Assembly (NCBI GenBank): GCA_031279745.1
Contig: JAITHN010000157.1
Coordinates: 1 to 7,234 of the forward strand
Length of the DNA: 7,234 bases
Source of the DNA: Streptococcaceae bacterium
Lineage (GTDB): Bacteria > Bacillota > Bacilli > Lactobacillales > Streptococcaceae
Direction: 5' to 3'
The notes under the pieces are model-generated. The model was not told where the DNA came from. It ran no database searches and saw only the letters and a program-made list of their open reading frames with translations. The translations under genes and the position numbers were made by a program. Positions 1 to 7,000 of this stretch are shown here, in pieces (within the stretch, counting starts at the first letter, position 1; each line of letters starts with the position of its first letter).

Positions 1-1074
1 CAAGTAATCATTTTCGTTTAATGAATAGACGACCGTTTTAGGCACTGCATTTTCTAACTCCGCATCAGAGAAACATTTTACAAACTCACTTGCAAGACCG
101 GTTTGATCTCCCATAGAGTCAAATCCTGCATTGATTCCCACTTCTTTAAAGCTCTTCGCTGAATCATTACGCAAAGCGTTCATATGCAACTGCATTGCCC
201 AGCCGTGTTTTACGTAAATTTTCATCAAGGCAATTTGTAAGGCACTTTGATATTTCAACACTTCTTCACGTGTTAAAGAAGTACCTTGCAAACGTTTTTG
301 CATGATCCTGTTTGCTTCTTCTTGAGAAGTAGAGATGTAATGGAAGGTATTCAGCCCATGATCACTCAGACGTCCGCCAACTTCATGGAAGTATGCAACA
401 CGTGCGTCTAGCGCTTTTTCTAAGTTTGAAAAATCTGATACTTCATAACGAGTTAAATTCGTTAATTTTTCAAGATATTCTACGAAAGCATTTCCTTCAA
501 TATCAAAGACAAAGTCTGGGCGGAATGTAGGTAAAACTTTAAATCCAATGCCTTCTTCTTTAATCAATTTGTGATAGTTTAAATCATCAATCGGATCATC
601 TGTCGTGCACATTGCTGTGATATTCATTCTTTTCAACAACGCTCGTGGTTTAAAGTCGTCTGTTTGAAGCAATGCATTCGCTTTATCCCAGATTTCTTTT
701 GCGTTTTCTTCCGTCAATACTTCCTCAATGCCAAAGTAGCGACGTAATTCAAGATGACTCCATTCAAAGATTGGATTCCCCATTGCTTTTTTCAACGTTT
801 TTACGAATGCCAAGTATTTTTCATAGCTTGGTGCATCCCCTGTGATTAAACTTTCGTCAAATCCTTCTGTACGAAGTAAACGCCATTTGTAATGGTCGCC
901 TGCTCCATTATCATAGAGCCATGCTTGTGTTAAATCTTCAAAGTTTTTGTTTTCATAAATCACTTTTGGATCTAAGTGATTATGATAGTCGATGATTGGC
1001 ATCTTTTGCGAATAGTCGTGAAATAATTTTTTCCCGAATTCATTCGTTAATAGAAAATCTTTATCTAAAAACAT
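1..1074 (-). CDS. uxaC: Glucuronate isomerase (uronate isomerase), C-terminus cut by window edge
   Basis: UxaC is a cytoplasmic enzyme of the amidohydrolase superfamily that converts D-glucuronate to D-fructuronate (and galacturonate to tagaturonate), the entry step of hexuronate breakdown. The frame is open for 358 codons from ATG at 1074 to the window edge without a stop; the family is usually about 465-470 residues, so roughly the last quarter lies outside. Visible family features are the early metal-site segment IIDYHNHLDP (His31 and His33), KWRLLRTEG with ITGD (64-80), NPIFEWSHLEL (100-110), CTTDDPID (156-163), LPTFRPD (181-187), GWAMQLHMNALRN (291-303) and DSMGD (319-323). The start is supported by an AGAGGA Shine-Dalgarno just ahead of it. 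It is the sixth gene of the operon, 25 bp after the transporter, although its product acts first. The truncation is due to the window and is not evidence of a pseudogene. The identification is confident. Confidence 0.95.
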   Translation of the reverse strand, partial: MFLDKDFLLTNEFGKKLFHDYSQKMPIIDYHNHLDPKVIYENKNFEDLTQAWLYDNGAGDHYKWRLLRTEGFDESLITGDAPSYEKYLAFVKTLKKAMGNPIFEWSHLELRRYFGIEEVLTEENAKEIWDKANALLQTDDFKPRALLKRMNITAMCTTDDPIDDLNYHKLIKEEGIGFKVLPTFRPDFVFDIEGNAFVEYLEKLTNLTRYEVSDFSNLEKALDARVAYFHEVGGRLSDHGLNTFHYISTSQEEANRIMQKRLQGTSLTREEVLKYQSALQIALMKIYVKHGWAMQLHMNALRNDSAKSFKEVGINAGFDSMGDQTGLASEFVKCFSDAELENAVPKTVVYSLNENDYL

Positions 1075-1086
1075 AATTCCTCTTTC

Positions 1087-1102
1087 TAATCTAAATAGAT
1101 TA
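1087..1102. repeat. Perfect short inverted repeat at the transporter/uxaC junction
   Basis: The arms TAATCTA (1087-1093) and TAGATTA (1096-1102) are perfectly complementary around a two-base AA centre. The right arm contains the TAA stop of the transporter gene, and the repeat ends a few bases before the uxaC Shine-Dalgarno. As RNA it would form only a weak A/U-rich hairpin with no U-tract, so it is not a terminator. It could modulate uxaC translation or be a chance A/T-rich palindrome. Confidence 0.4.
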
Positions 1103-2419
1103 CATAAACAAACTCAATACCAAGACAACTACAAGTCCTACTACGGAATTTGCCAGTTCCAACAGTCCCCACGTTTTGAATGTGTCTTTCATAGAAATAC
1201 CGAATGTTTCTTTAAAGAGCAAGAAACCTCCATCGTACATTAAGGTAATCGTATTGCTTCCGCATGCAACTGCTAAAGCCATCAACACTGGATTGATACC
1301 CGCACTCGCCATCATAGGGGCAACAATTCCTGCTGCTGTAATCGCAGCAACTGCACCTTGACCTGTTAGCATGCGAATAATCGCAGTAATTAACCAAGCG
1401 ATAATCAACGGTGAAACAGGTAACTTACTTGCTAATTCGCTAATATGGTCGCCCGTTCCAGTATCGATGATGACCTGTTTCAAAATCCCACCTGCACTGA
1501 TAACAAACAATACGTTTGAAATACTTGCGATGGATTGACTGATTTTTTCATTGATTTGATGCGTGTTCAGTCCGCGTTTTGCCCCCAGTAAAAGGACTGC
1601 AGCAAGTGTTGCAATCAACATGGAAATTTCTGCACTTCCAAAAAATGCACAATAATTTCCAACAACCGTCTTTTCTCCTACGCTCATCTTCATGACTGAA
1701 GATAGGATCATTAAAATGGCTGGAATTAGCGGAATAAAAATACTGAGCCCGAAACTCGGCAAAGTTGCCGTATCGTGTTCATTATCAGGTGTCAGACGAT
1801 CTGCCAATGGCATATCTGCAATTCCTGGAAGGAATTTTGGTAAGAGTAGACCGCCTACAACAATTGCAGGAATGGCAACCACTAAACCAATGAGATACAT
1901 TTGAGAGATGTCTGCACCGAACGCTGCTACTAACGCAACCGGTCCCGGCTGTGGTGGAAATAAGCTATGCCCCACGGTTGCCCCAATTACTGTTGGGATA
2001 ACCAATTTCATATAAGGGATGTTTGCTTTTTTCGCAATACTCACAATCAACGGAACGGAGATTAAAAATGCCACTTCGTAGAACATGGCAATCCCAAAGA
2101 TCATTCCAATAAACATTAAGCCGAATGGAAGATACTTCGTTCCGCATTTTTTAATGACCGTTTCAGCAATTTGTTGACTTGCTCCACTGTCCGTCATAAA
2201 TTTCCCTATGATTGCTCCAAAGAGAATGATTAAAGCCAAGTGTCCGAGAATACTTCCCAAACCTTCTTGTACAACATGTACGATGTTTTCGATCGGCATT
2301 CTTTCCATGATTGCCACGAAAATTCCAACGATGAGAAGACTCATCAAATTGTGCAACTTATACTTCAAGTTCAGAACCATCAAAAGAACGATTCCGACCA
2401 ATACCCATAACAAACCCAT
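1100..2419 (-). CDS. GntP-family sugar-acid:H+ symporter (probable uronate/aldonate permease)
   Basis: This 439-residue, strongly hydrophobic protein belongs by sequence to the gluconate:H+ symporter (GntP) family and should be a polytopic inner-membrane permease with about 12 or more helices. Seen directly: hydrophobic N-terminal segments (1-40), GAIIGKFMTDSGA (68-80), FGIAMFYEVAFLISVPL (108-124), the family hallmark PPQPGP (155-160, usually PPHPGP), GQGAVAAITAAGI (353-365), and a C-terminal DGGFLLFKETFGIS (396-409) like the NDSGFW.KE.FG segment of GntT/GntP. A charged loop lies around 203-218. The length is normal for the family. The ATG at 2419 has an AAAGGG ribosome site about 9 nt upstream. 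Placement between uxuA and uxaC implies import of the operon's substrate: glucuronate, fructuronate or a related aldonate. GntP homologues with gluconate or fructuronate as substrate are known, so the exact substrate cannot be read from sequence. Family assignment is strong; substrate is inferred. Confidence 0.9.
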   Translation of the reverse strand: MGLLWVLVGIVLLMVLNLKYKLHNLMSLLIVGIFVAIMERMPIENIVHVVQEGLGSILGHLALIILFGAIIGKFMTDSGASQQIAETVIKKCGTKYLPFGLMFIGMIFGIAMFYEVAFLISVPLIVSIAKKANIPYMKLVIPTVIGATVGHSLFPPQPGPVALVAAFGADISQMYLIGLVVAIPAIVVGGLLLPKFLPGIADMPLADRLTPDNEHDTATLPSFGLSIFIPLIPAILMILSSVMKMSVGEKTVVGNYCAFFGSAEISMLIATLAAVLLLGAKRGLNTHQINEKISQSIASISNVLFVISAGGILKQVIIDTGTGDHISELASKLPVSPLIIAWLITAIIRMLTGQGAVAAITAAGIVAPMMASAGINPVLMALAVACGSNTITLMYDGGFLLFKETFGISMKDTFKTWGLLELANSVVGLVVVLVLSLFM

Positions 2420-2451
2420 AATTCTATACCCTTTTCATTTTTTTATTCTGT

Positions 2452-2510
2452 AAACACACATGTCACTTCCCCCTGCCCCTAACAGGAGGTCGATCTGCTC
2501 ATGTGAGTTT
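2452..2510 (-). other. Structured intercistronic/leader stem-loop upstream of the transporter gene
   Basis: An outer stem pairs CACATG (2457-2462) with CATGTG (2500-2505) and continues outward, after one A-A mismatch, with AAAC (2452-2455) against GTTT (2507-2510). Inside it, 2469-2475 pairs with 2483-2489. On the minus strand that inner helix (CCTCCTG with CAGGGGG) is fully paired if one U-G wobble is allowed, whereas the plus-strand RNA would have a C-A mismatch. This favours the minus-strand mRNA as the structured molecule. The element lies in the 180 bp gap before the GntP-type gene, ending about 30 bases upstream of its start. It matches no riboswitch class I recognise, and its function is unknown. 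Confidence 0.4.
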
Positions 2511-2529
2511 TTTCACAATTCTCCGTATA

Positions 2530-2573
2530 TTTTTTGGCGGGTTTCAAAATTGAAACCGCCAAAAATTTTTATT
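2530..2573 (+). terminator. Strong hairpin with T-tract on the plus strand, between uxuA and the transporter
   Basis: The arm TTTTTGGCGGGTTTCA (2531-2546) pairs with TGAAACCGCCAAAAA (2551-2565) around a 4-nt AAAT loop. This makes a 15-bp stem with a single bulged G at 2539. TTTTTATT (2566-2573) follows on the plus strand, which is the geometry of an intrinsic terminator reading rightwards. On the minus strand, the direction of the genes, the stem is followed by A/T-mixed sequence (ATATACGG) and lacks a U-tract, so it should not stop operon transcription efficiently. It could block antisense transcription into uxuA, or act in the operon mRNA as a stability or processing hairpin separating kdgA-uxuA from the transporter-uxaC part. 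Confidence 0.6.
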
Positions 2574-2599
2574 CAAGTGCAAATATTCCTGAGCGAGGA

Positions 2600-3664
2600 T
2601 TATCCTTTCTTGATTGCTTCCCAAAGACCTAGTAAGTAGCTTGCCCCAATAGCACGGTCGTAAAGACCATATCCTGGACGTCCTTCTTCTCCCCAAATCA
2701 TGCGACCATGATCGGGGCGGATGTATCCATCAAATCCGTTATCATATAAAGCTTTAACAACAGCATGCATATCAAGAGATCCCATTTCAGACAAATGAGG
2801 CGCTTCAAAGTGATCTGTTTCGTTGAGGAATTTAATATTACGAACATGGGCAAATGGAATACGTCCACGCTTCGCAAATTCTCCTACAATCGCAACAACA
2901 TCGTTTTTCGGATCTTCTCCGATAGAACCCGTACAGAAAGTGATTCCGTTTTCTGGCTCATCAACAGCCGTCATCAACCAATCCAAATCTTCTCTATTTT
3001 TCACGATACGTGGCAAACCGAATACTGAGTAAGGAGGATCATCTGGGTGAATCGCCATCTTGATTCCGGTTTCTTTCAAAGCAGGCATGATTCCTTCCAT
3101 AAAGTATTTGAAGTTATCCCGAAGTTTCGCTTCATCCACTTCGCTATAAGCTTCAAACAATTCCATAACTGTTGCCAAACGTTCAGGTTCCCAACCTGGC
3201 AAGATGACTCCGTTTGAATTGTTTAAAACTGAATCAACCATTTCTTGTGGTGATTTTTCAATTCCAGCTTTTTCATACTTCATCGTGAATGAACCATCTG
3301 GCAATTCAAAGTGCAGATCTGTTTTCAACCAGTCGAAGATTGGCATAAAGTTGTAACAAATTACTTTCACTCCAAATTTTCCAAGGTTGCGAATCGTTTC
3401 TTTATAGTTTTCAATGTATTGGTCACGAGATGGTAATCCAATTTTGATGTCATCGTGAATGTTTACAGATTCAATGACTTCCATTTCAAGTCCTGCCTCA
3501 TGAACTTCATCCATCAATGCTTTGATTTTTTCTTCAGGCCAAACATCTCCAACTGGTACATCGTATAATGCTCCGACAACACCGCTCATACCCGGCACTT
3601 GGCGAATGTCTTTTAATTTTACGTGATCTTGTTCGCTACCGAACCAACGCATCGTCATTTTCAT
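2600..3664 (-). CDS. uxuA: Mannonate dehydratase
   Basis: UxuA dehydrates D-mannonate to 2-keto-3-deoxy-D-gluconate in the cytoplasm, using a divalent metal, usually Mn2+ or Fe2+. The 354-residue product has the compact length typical of Firmicute enzymes (E. coli UxuA is nearer 394). It begins MKMTMRWFG, the family's characteristic N-terminal motif. A TIM-barrel metal-site pattern is visible: His206 in AIHPDDPP, Cys244 in ITFCTGS, His273 in FAHVRNIK and Asp318 in IRPDHGRM. This is the His-Cys-His-Asp set described for mannonate dehydratase structures; my assignment is by motif, not alignment. The first ATG is favoured because GAGGG lies 8 nt upstream. It follows uxuB by 23 bp, so it probably shares its transcript, and a structured 180 bp gap follows it. 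No damage or missing key residue is apparent. Confidence 0.96.
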   Translation of the reverse strand: MKMTMRWFGSEQDHVKLKDIRQVPGMSGVVGALYDVPVGDVWPEEKIKALMDEVHEAGLEMEVIESVNIHDDIKIGLPSRDQYIENYKETIRNLGKFGVKVICYNFMPIFDWLKTDLHFELPDGSFTMKYEKAGIEKSPQEMVDSVLNNSNGVILPGWEPERLATVMELFEAYSEVDEAKLRDNFKYFMEGIMPALKETGIKMAIHPDDPPYSVFGLPRIVKNREDLDWLMTAVDEPENGITFCTGSIGEDPKNDVVAIVGEFAKRGRIPFAHVRNIKFLNETDHFEAPHLSEMGSLDMHAVVKALYDNGFDGYIRPDHGRMIWGEEGRPGYGLYDRAIGASYLLGLWEAIKKG

Positions 3665-3687
3665 AGTTATTTCCCTCGTAGTGTGAT

Positions 3688-5283
3688 TTATTTGTTTAAT
3701 TCTCTATGCAATACATTTCTAACTTGATGAGGTCCTGCAATCAACTCTTTGAAAAATTCTTCGATTTTTTCTCCAAGACCAGCAGTGTAAAGATTTACTC
3801 CAAAAATACTTTCATTAGAAAGGATTCTTTCAAGTTTTCCATGGACGTCAACTTCATCTCCAAGTTTGATGTCCCCTAATTCCGCTTGTAATTCTTCCAA
3901 TAATGGATCTGGTGAAAGAACCATCGGCGCACCAGCATCGTCAATCGCCAAAAGGTAACGCAACCAAGCAGCAAGAGTCAATGGGATGAATGTTAATTCA
4001 TTTGGTTCATGTGTAGCGCTTTCCATGTAAGCTTTAATCGTTTCTCCAAAGCGGATTCCGACTTTTTGTGAAGTATCGCTTGCAATACGTTGAGGCGCAT
4101 CTGGAACATTTGGATTTACCAAACGAATTCCTACAACTTCATCGATAAATTGTTTTGGATCAATGATTTTAGGATCTACCACTACTGGAAGTCCTTCAAC
4201 ATATCCCACACGTTTCACAAGGTTAAGCAAATCTTCATCTTGCATTTCTTTGTAAATGCGATCAAATCCTAGAAGGCAACCGAATACTGCTAAAGAAGTG
4301 TGCAATGGGTTTAAACATGAACAAACTTTCATCAAATCAGCATTGTTTACTGTGTCCCTATCCGTCATGTAAACACCAGCTTTTTCAAGTGCAGGGCGTC
4401 CGTTAGGGAATGCATCTTCAATTACAAGGTAATGCGTTTCTTCTGTGTTTACAAAAGCCGCAAAACCTGGATTTGTTACTTCCATACCTTCGATACCTTC
4501 TGATTTTAAATCAGCAGCAATCGTTTCGCTTGGAAGTGGTGTGATTCTATCAATCATCGAGAATGGGAATGAAACTTTTGCATCATCTGATAAGTAAGAA
4601 ACAAAGTCTTCCGATACATGACCTGATTCTACCCAACCTTTTGCAATTGTAAGGATGGATGTTTTAAATCTTTCTCCATTGTGAGAGAAATTATCCGTTG
4701 TAACAAGCGCAAGTGGGGCAGCGCCGTTTTCAAAGCGTTTGAACATGAGGTAAGCTACTTTCCCCATTGTAGATTCTAATTTTTCGAATACAGGACCGTT
4801 TTGAATATCAAGAGCTGCTTGTTCAGTAAGAGCACCGTCAATATTTTTTACGGTATATCCTTTTTCTGTAATCGTCACAGTTACCAATTGTAAACTTTCG
4901 TTTTCAAAAGTTTTTTCCATATCTGTTACAAATTCAGGATTTTCAACATTGTAATATCCAGATTTTGCAGTAGAAGCAATCAATTCTTTCTCAACGCTTC
5001 CATCAGCTTTCATGATGACAGACAATGTCTTGTTGTCATTTGCAAGATACCCTTCTTCAATCAAGGCTTTCCCGAAGATGTCAAAGACGATCACTCCAGT
5101 ATCCATCAAACCTTCGTTTAATAAATCTTGCGCTACTTTTGCATGGAAACATCTGTATAAGTTTCCTCCACCTAGATGCGCCCAAACTGGAGCTTCATCT
5201 GTTTTCTTTCTCATTGCCTCTACATCATATTTTGGTAATACGACGTTTGCTTTTGTTAAACTGTTGACTTCATTTGCCCACAT
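3688..5283 (-). CDS. uxuB: D-fructuronate reductase (D-mannonate oxidoreductase), long-chain mannitol dehydrogenase family
   Basis: The predicted role is NAD(H)-dependent reduction of D-fructuronate to D-mannonate, between UxaC and UxuA. The protein belongs to the polyol-specific long-chain dehydrogenase (mannitol dehydrogenase) family. Residues in the 531-aa form: a nucleotide-binding HLGGGNLYR near 36-44, TTDNFSHNGE at about 195-204, PFSMIDRITPLPS at about 240-252, VIEDAFPNGRP at about 287-297, and the catalytic segment KVCSCLNPLH with Lys319, Asn325 and His328. In Pseudomonas mannitol dehydrogenase the Lys-Asn distance is one residue shorter, and E. coli UxuB is about 486 aa, so this looks like the longer subfamily I associate with Bacteroides/Thermotoga-like and lactic-type enzymes. 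The start is set at Met 5283 because GGAGG (5291-5295) is 7 nt upstream; an ATG at 5289 would be only 1 nt from it. The substrate is inferred from neighbours; tagaturonate reductase is the main alternative. Confidence 0.9.
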   Translation of the reverse strand: MWANEVNSLTKANVVLPKYDVEAMRKKTDEAPVWAHLGGGNLYRCFHAKVAQDLLNEGLMDTGVIVFDIFGKALIEEGYLANDNKTLSVIMKADGSVEKELIASTAKSGYYNVENPEFVTDMEKTFENESLQLVTVTITEKGYTVKNIDGALTEQAALDIQNGPVFEKLESTMGKVAYLMFKRFENGAAPLALVTTDNFSHNGERFKTSILTIAKGWVESGHVSEDFVSYLSDDAKVSFPFSMIDRITPLPSETIAADLKSEGIEGMEVTNPGFAAFVNTEETHYLVIEDAFPNGRPALEKAGVYMTDRDTVNNADLMKVCSCLNPLHTSLAVFGCLLGFDRIYKEMQDEDLLNLVKRVGYVEGLPVVVDPKIIDPKQFIDEVVGIRLVNPNVPDAPQRIASDTSQKVGIRFGETIKAYMESATHEPNELTFIPLTLAAWLRYLLAIDDAGAPMVLSPDPLLEELQAELGDIKLGDEVDVHGKLERILSNESIFGVNLYTAGLGEKIEEFFKELIAGPHQVRNVLHRELNK

Positions 5284-5290
5284 GTACATT

Positions 5291-5295
5291 CCTCC
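5291..5295 (-). promoter_or_regulatory. Ribosome binding site of uxuB overlapping the kdgK stop codon
   Basis: On the minus strand the sequence is TAGGAGGA. The G of the kdgK TAG stop is the first base of the GGAGG. This suggests translational coupling of kdgK and uxuB. The 7-nt spacing to ATG 5283, against 1 nt to ATG 5289, decides the uxuB start. Confidence 0.8.
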
Positions 5296-6290
5296 TATCT
5301 TTGTATAACTCCTGCTTGACTGTTTAAATACTTCTCAACTTCTTCTTCTGAAAAAGTGTTTACATCCCCGTATATTGAATGTTTCAGAATCATGTTTGCA
5401 ATCGCAAAATCAATCAAATGTTGTGGTTCGTCTTGTTTGAGCAACCCGTGAATCACACCTGCTGCGAAGGCGTCTCCTGTTCCAATCCTATCTACTACAT
5501 GGTGAATGGGTTGTTGAGAAGTTTGATAAAGTTTTCCATTAACGAATAAATTCCCTACTATTTCGTATTCTTCTGTTGAATGGGTCACTCTGGTTGTTGA
5601 AAAAATTGCTTTCAAATTGGGATATTCTTCCACCAATCTTTTGTAGCCAGCTTCCAAATCATCTATTGATTCATCATTCAGTAGAACTCTTAGATCAAGA
5701 ATTCCTGCTGAGAGAACATCAATAAATGGAAGGTAACGCTTTGTCACTTCGAAAGCTTGCTCACGAGTTTCCCATAATTTTTCTCTGTAATTGATGTCGT
5801 AAACACATAGCTTCTTCTTTTTGTACCCCATTTGAATCAAGCGCATTACACTATCTTGAAGCTTATCAGACAATGCTGAGGTAATTCCAGATACGAAAAT
5901 AGCTTCTGTTTCCTCGCAATTTTGACAAAGCTCACTTTTCAATGATTTCGTCATTGAAAACGCTGAGTATTGGCGATCATAAACGACATTGCTCGCACGA
6001 TTACCAACACCTGTTTCCACAAAGTATGCACCCATGCGTCCTTCTTCAAACTGCAAGTAATCTGTGTTTACATAGTGACGATTTAAAAAATCTTTCGCCG
6101 CATATCCGATTTTGTTTTCTGGAAGAACCGTAATATGGGTTGCAGTATTTCCAAGATGTGCCAGATTGACCGCAACATTGGCTTCGCTTCCACCGAAATT
6201 CATTTGAAGGGCTCTGCCATCTTCTAAAAATTCAGATTTTTGGGTTGCAAGTCTTAACAAGACTTCCCCAAAAGTTAGGACTTTCCCCAT
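5295..6290 (-). CDS. kdgK: 2-keto-3-deoxygluconate kinase, PfkB (ribokinase-like) family
   Basis: KdgK phosphorylates 2-keto-3-deoxygluconate with ATP to KDPG, the substrate of the KdgA aldolase encoded immediately upstream. At 331 residues it has the usual length of this kinase. The N-terminal sheet starts KVLTFGEVLLRL (3-14). The first PfkB signature is FGGSEANVAVNLAHLG (32-47). The second is DRIGTGDAFAAG (267-278), containing the anion-hole GTGD with Asp273 as the presumed catalytic base. The ATG lies one base after the kdgA TAA stop. Its ribosome site is modest (AGG 8 nt upstream, inside the end of kdgA), so translation is probably coupled to kdgA. It ends in a TAG that overlaps the uxuB ribosome site. 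PfkB proteins vary in sugar specificity, but the pathway context makes KDG the clear substrate. Confidence 0.95.
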   Translation of the reverse strand: MGKVLTFGEVLLRLATQKSEFLEDGRALQMNFGGSEANVAVNLAHLGNTATHITVLPENKIGYAAKDFLNRHYVNTDYLQFEEGRMGAYFVETGVGNRASNVVYDRQYSAFSMTKSLKSELCQNCEETEAIFVSGITSALSDKLQDSVMRLIQMGYKKKKLCVYDINYREKLWETREQAFEVTKRYLPFIDVLSAGILDLRVLLNDESIDDLEAGYKRLVEEYPNLKAIFSTTRVTHSTEEYEIVGNLFVNGKLYQTSQQPIHHVVDRIGTGDAFAAGVIHGLLKQDEPQHLIDFAIANMILKHSIYGDVNTFSEEEVEKYLNSQAGVIQR

Positions 6291-6291
6291 T

Positions 6292-6939
6292 TTACTTACC
6301 TGTCACTTCTAAGAATTTTGCTCTATATGCTTTGGCTTTTTCAGTAATTGCTGCATAGTCATTTTTCGCAAGAGGCGCCATTAAATCTCCTCCAACACCA
6401 ACAGCGAATACACCGTTATCAAACCATTCATGCATGTTATCGAGGTTTACTCCACCAGTAGGCATGATGTTTGCTTGTGGAAGTGGCGCTTTAATATTTT
6501 TGATATAACTTGGAGAAAACGCGCTTCCAGGGAATAGTTTCACTACATCTACTCCGAAAGTTAACGCTTGTCTGATTTCAGTTGGAGTTAAACATCCTGG
6601 CAAATATGGAACACCAAACAAGTTGCTCATTTTCGCACTTGCTTCATCAAAACACGGGCTCACTACAAATGCTGCACCAGCATTGATTGCCGCCATCGTA
6701 GAAACTTCTTCTAAAACAGTTCCAGCACCAATGATGACTTCTGGATTGTTTTTGTACATTTCTACCAATTCTTGGATGACTTCTGTTGCTTGAGGTGTCG
6801 TATACGTTACCTCAATTCCAGTTAATCCTCCGTCAATTGCTGCCTTACTTGCAAGAATTGCTTCTTCTTTTGAGTTTGCGCGTACAACAACAATGACTCC
6901 TGCTTCTTTAAGCTGTTGAATTGTTTTGATCTTTTTCAT
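6292..6939 (-). CDS. kdgA: KDPG aldolase (2-dehydro-3-deoxy-phosphogluconate aldolase)
   Basis: KdgA/Eda is a class I, Schiff-base aldolase that splits 2-keto-3-deoxy-6-phosphogluconate into pyruvate and glyceraldehyde-3-phosphate, the last step of the pathway. Residues in the 215-aa form: GVIVVVRA (14-21), GLTGIEVTYTTP (38-49) with Glu43 as the expected general acid/base, GAGTV (71-75), and VVKLFPGS, whose Lys134 should form the Schiff base. MPTGGVN and AVGVGGDLM follow as the phosphate-binding end of the barrel. The length is typical of the small trimeric aldolases. The start is placed at ATG 6939 because GGAGGA (6944-6949) sits 4 nt upstream. A longer reading from ATG 6951 adds MEDF but would translate through that ribosome site. 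It is the first gene of the operon, about 55 nt after the predicted transcription start. 4-hydroxy-2-oxoglutarate aldolase activity is possible as well. Confidence 0.96.
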   Translation of the reverse strand: MKKIKTIQQLKEAGVIVVVRANSKEEAILASKAAIDGGLTGIEVTYTTPQATEVIQELVEMYKNNPEVIIGAGTVLEEVSTMAAINAGAAFVVSPCFDEASAKMSNLFGVPYLPGCLTPTEIRQALTFGVDVVKLFPGSAFSPSYIKNIKAPLPQANIMPTGGVNLDNMHEWFDNGVFAVGVGGDLMAPLAKNDYAAITEKAKAYRAKFLEVTGK

Positions 6940-6943
6940 GAAA

Positions 6944-6949
6944 TCCTCC
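6944..6949 (-). promoter_or_regulatory. Ribosome binding site that decides the kdgA start
   Basis: GGAGGA on the minus strand lies 4 nt before ATG 6939. The upstream in-frame ATG at 6951 overlaps this site and has only AGGAAA, about 10 nt further up, so 6939 is the better start. Confidence 0.8.
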
Positions 6950-6960
6950 ATTTTTCAATT

Positions 6961-6991
6961 GTTTCCTATTTGGAAACTGAGTTTCCGAAAC
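6961..6991. promoter_or_regulatory. Cluster of alternating GTTTC/GAAAC half-sites; candidate repressor operator in the kdgA leader
   Basis: Four half-sites alternate in orientation: GTTTCC (6961-6966), GGAAAC (6972-6977), GTTTCC (6981-6986) and GAAAC (6987-6991). The central pair forms a perfect 15-bp palindrome GGAAACT-G-AGTTTCC (6972-6986), and the last two form GTTTC-C-GAAAC (6981-6991). The cluster lies just downstream of the predicted transcription start, the classic place for a pathway repressor. The GAAAC-N3-GTTTC layout resembles the box of the IclR-family KdgR regulator of enterobacteria; this resemblance is from memory and does not identify the factor. In RNA, the 6972-6986 and 6961-6977 pairings would be mutually exclusive hairpins, so an RNA role is also possible. 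Confidence 0.65.
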
Positions 6992-7000
6992 TACAAAGCT

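Noticed and set aside
1..1074. uxaC as a truncated pseudogene
   Set aside because: The frame is intact with all visible family motifs up to base 1; the missing C-terminus is simply beyond the window.
2449..2466. TGTAAACACACATGTCAC as a possible cre before the transporter gene
   Set aside because: It lacks the central CG and the right half of the motif; the sequence is better explained as part of the 2452-2510 stem.
2420..2599. Possible internal promoter for the transporter and uxaC
   Set aside because: Candidate boxes such as TTTACA with TATAGA have about 20 bp spacing or poor partners; none approaches the quality of the 7001-7028 promoter.
2765..3032. Plus-strand open frames opposite uxuA (and similar ones opposite the transporter, uxuB and kdgK)
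   Set aside because: They lie wholly inside strongly conserved minus-strand genes, lack ribosome sites and resemble no known protein; they are reading-frame shadows.
5955..5968. cre-like TGAAAACGCTGAGT inside kdgK
   Set aside because: It has two mismatches at the conserved CA end and lies within coding sequence, so it is probably chance.
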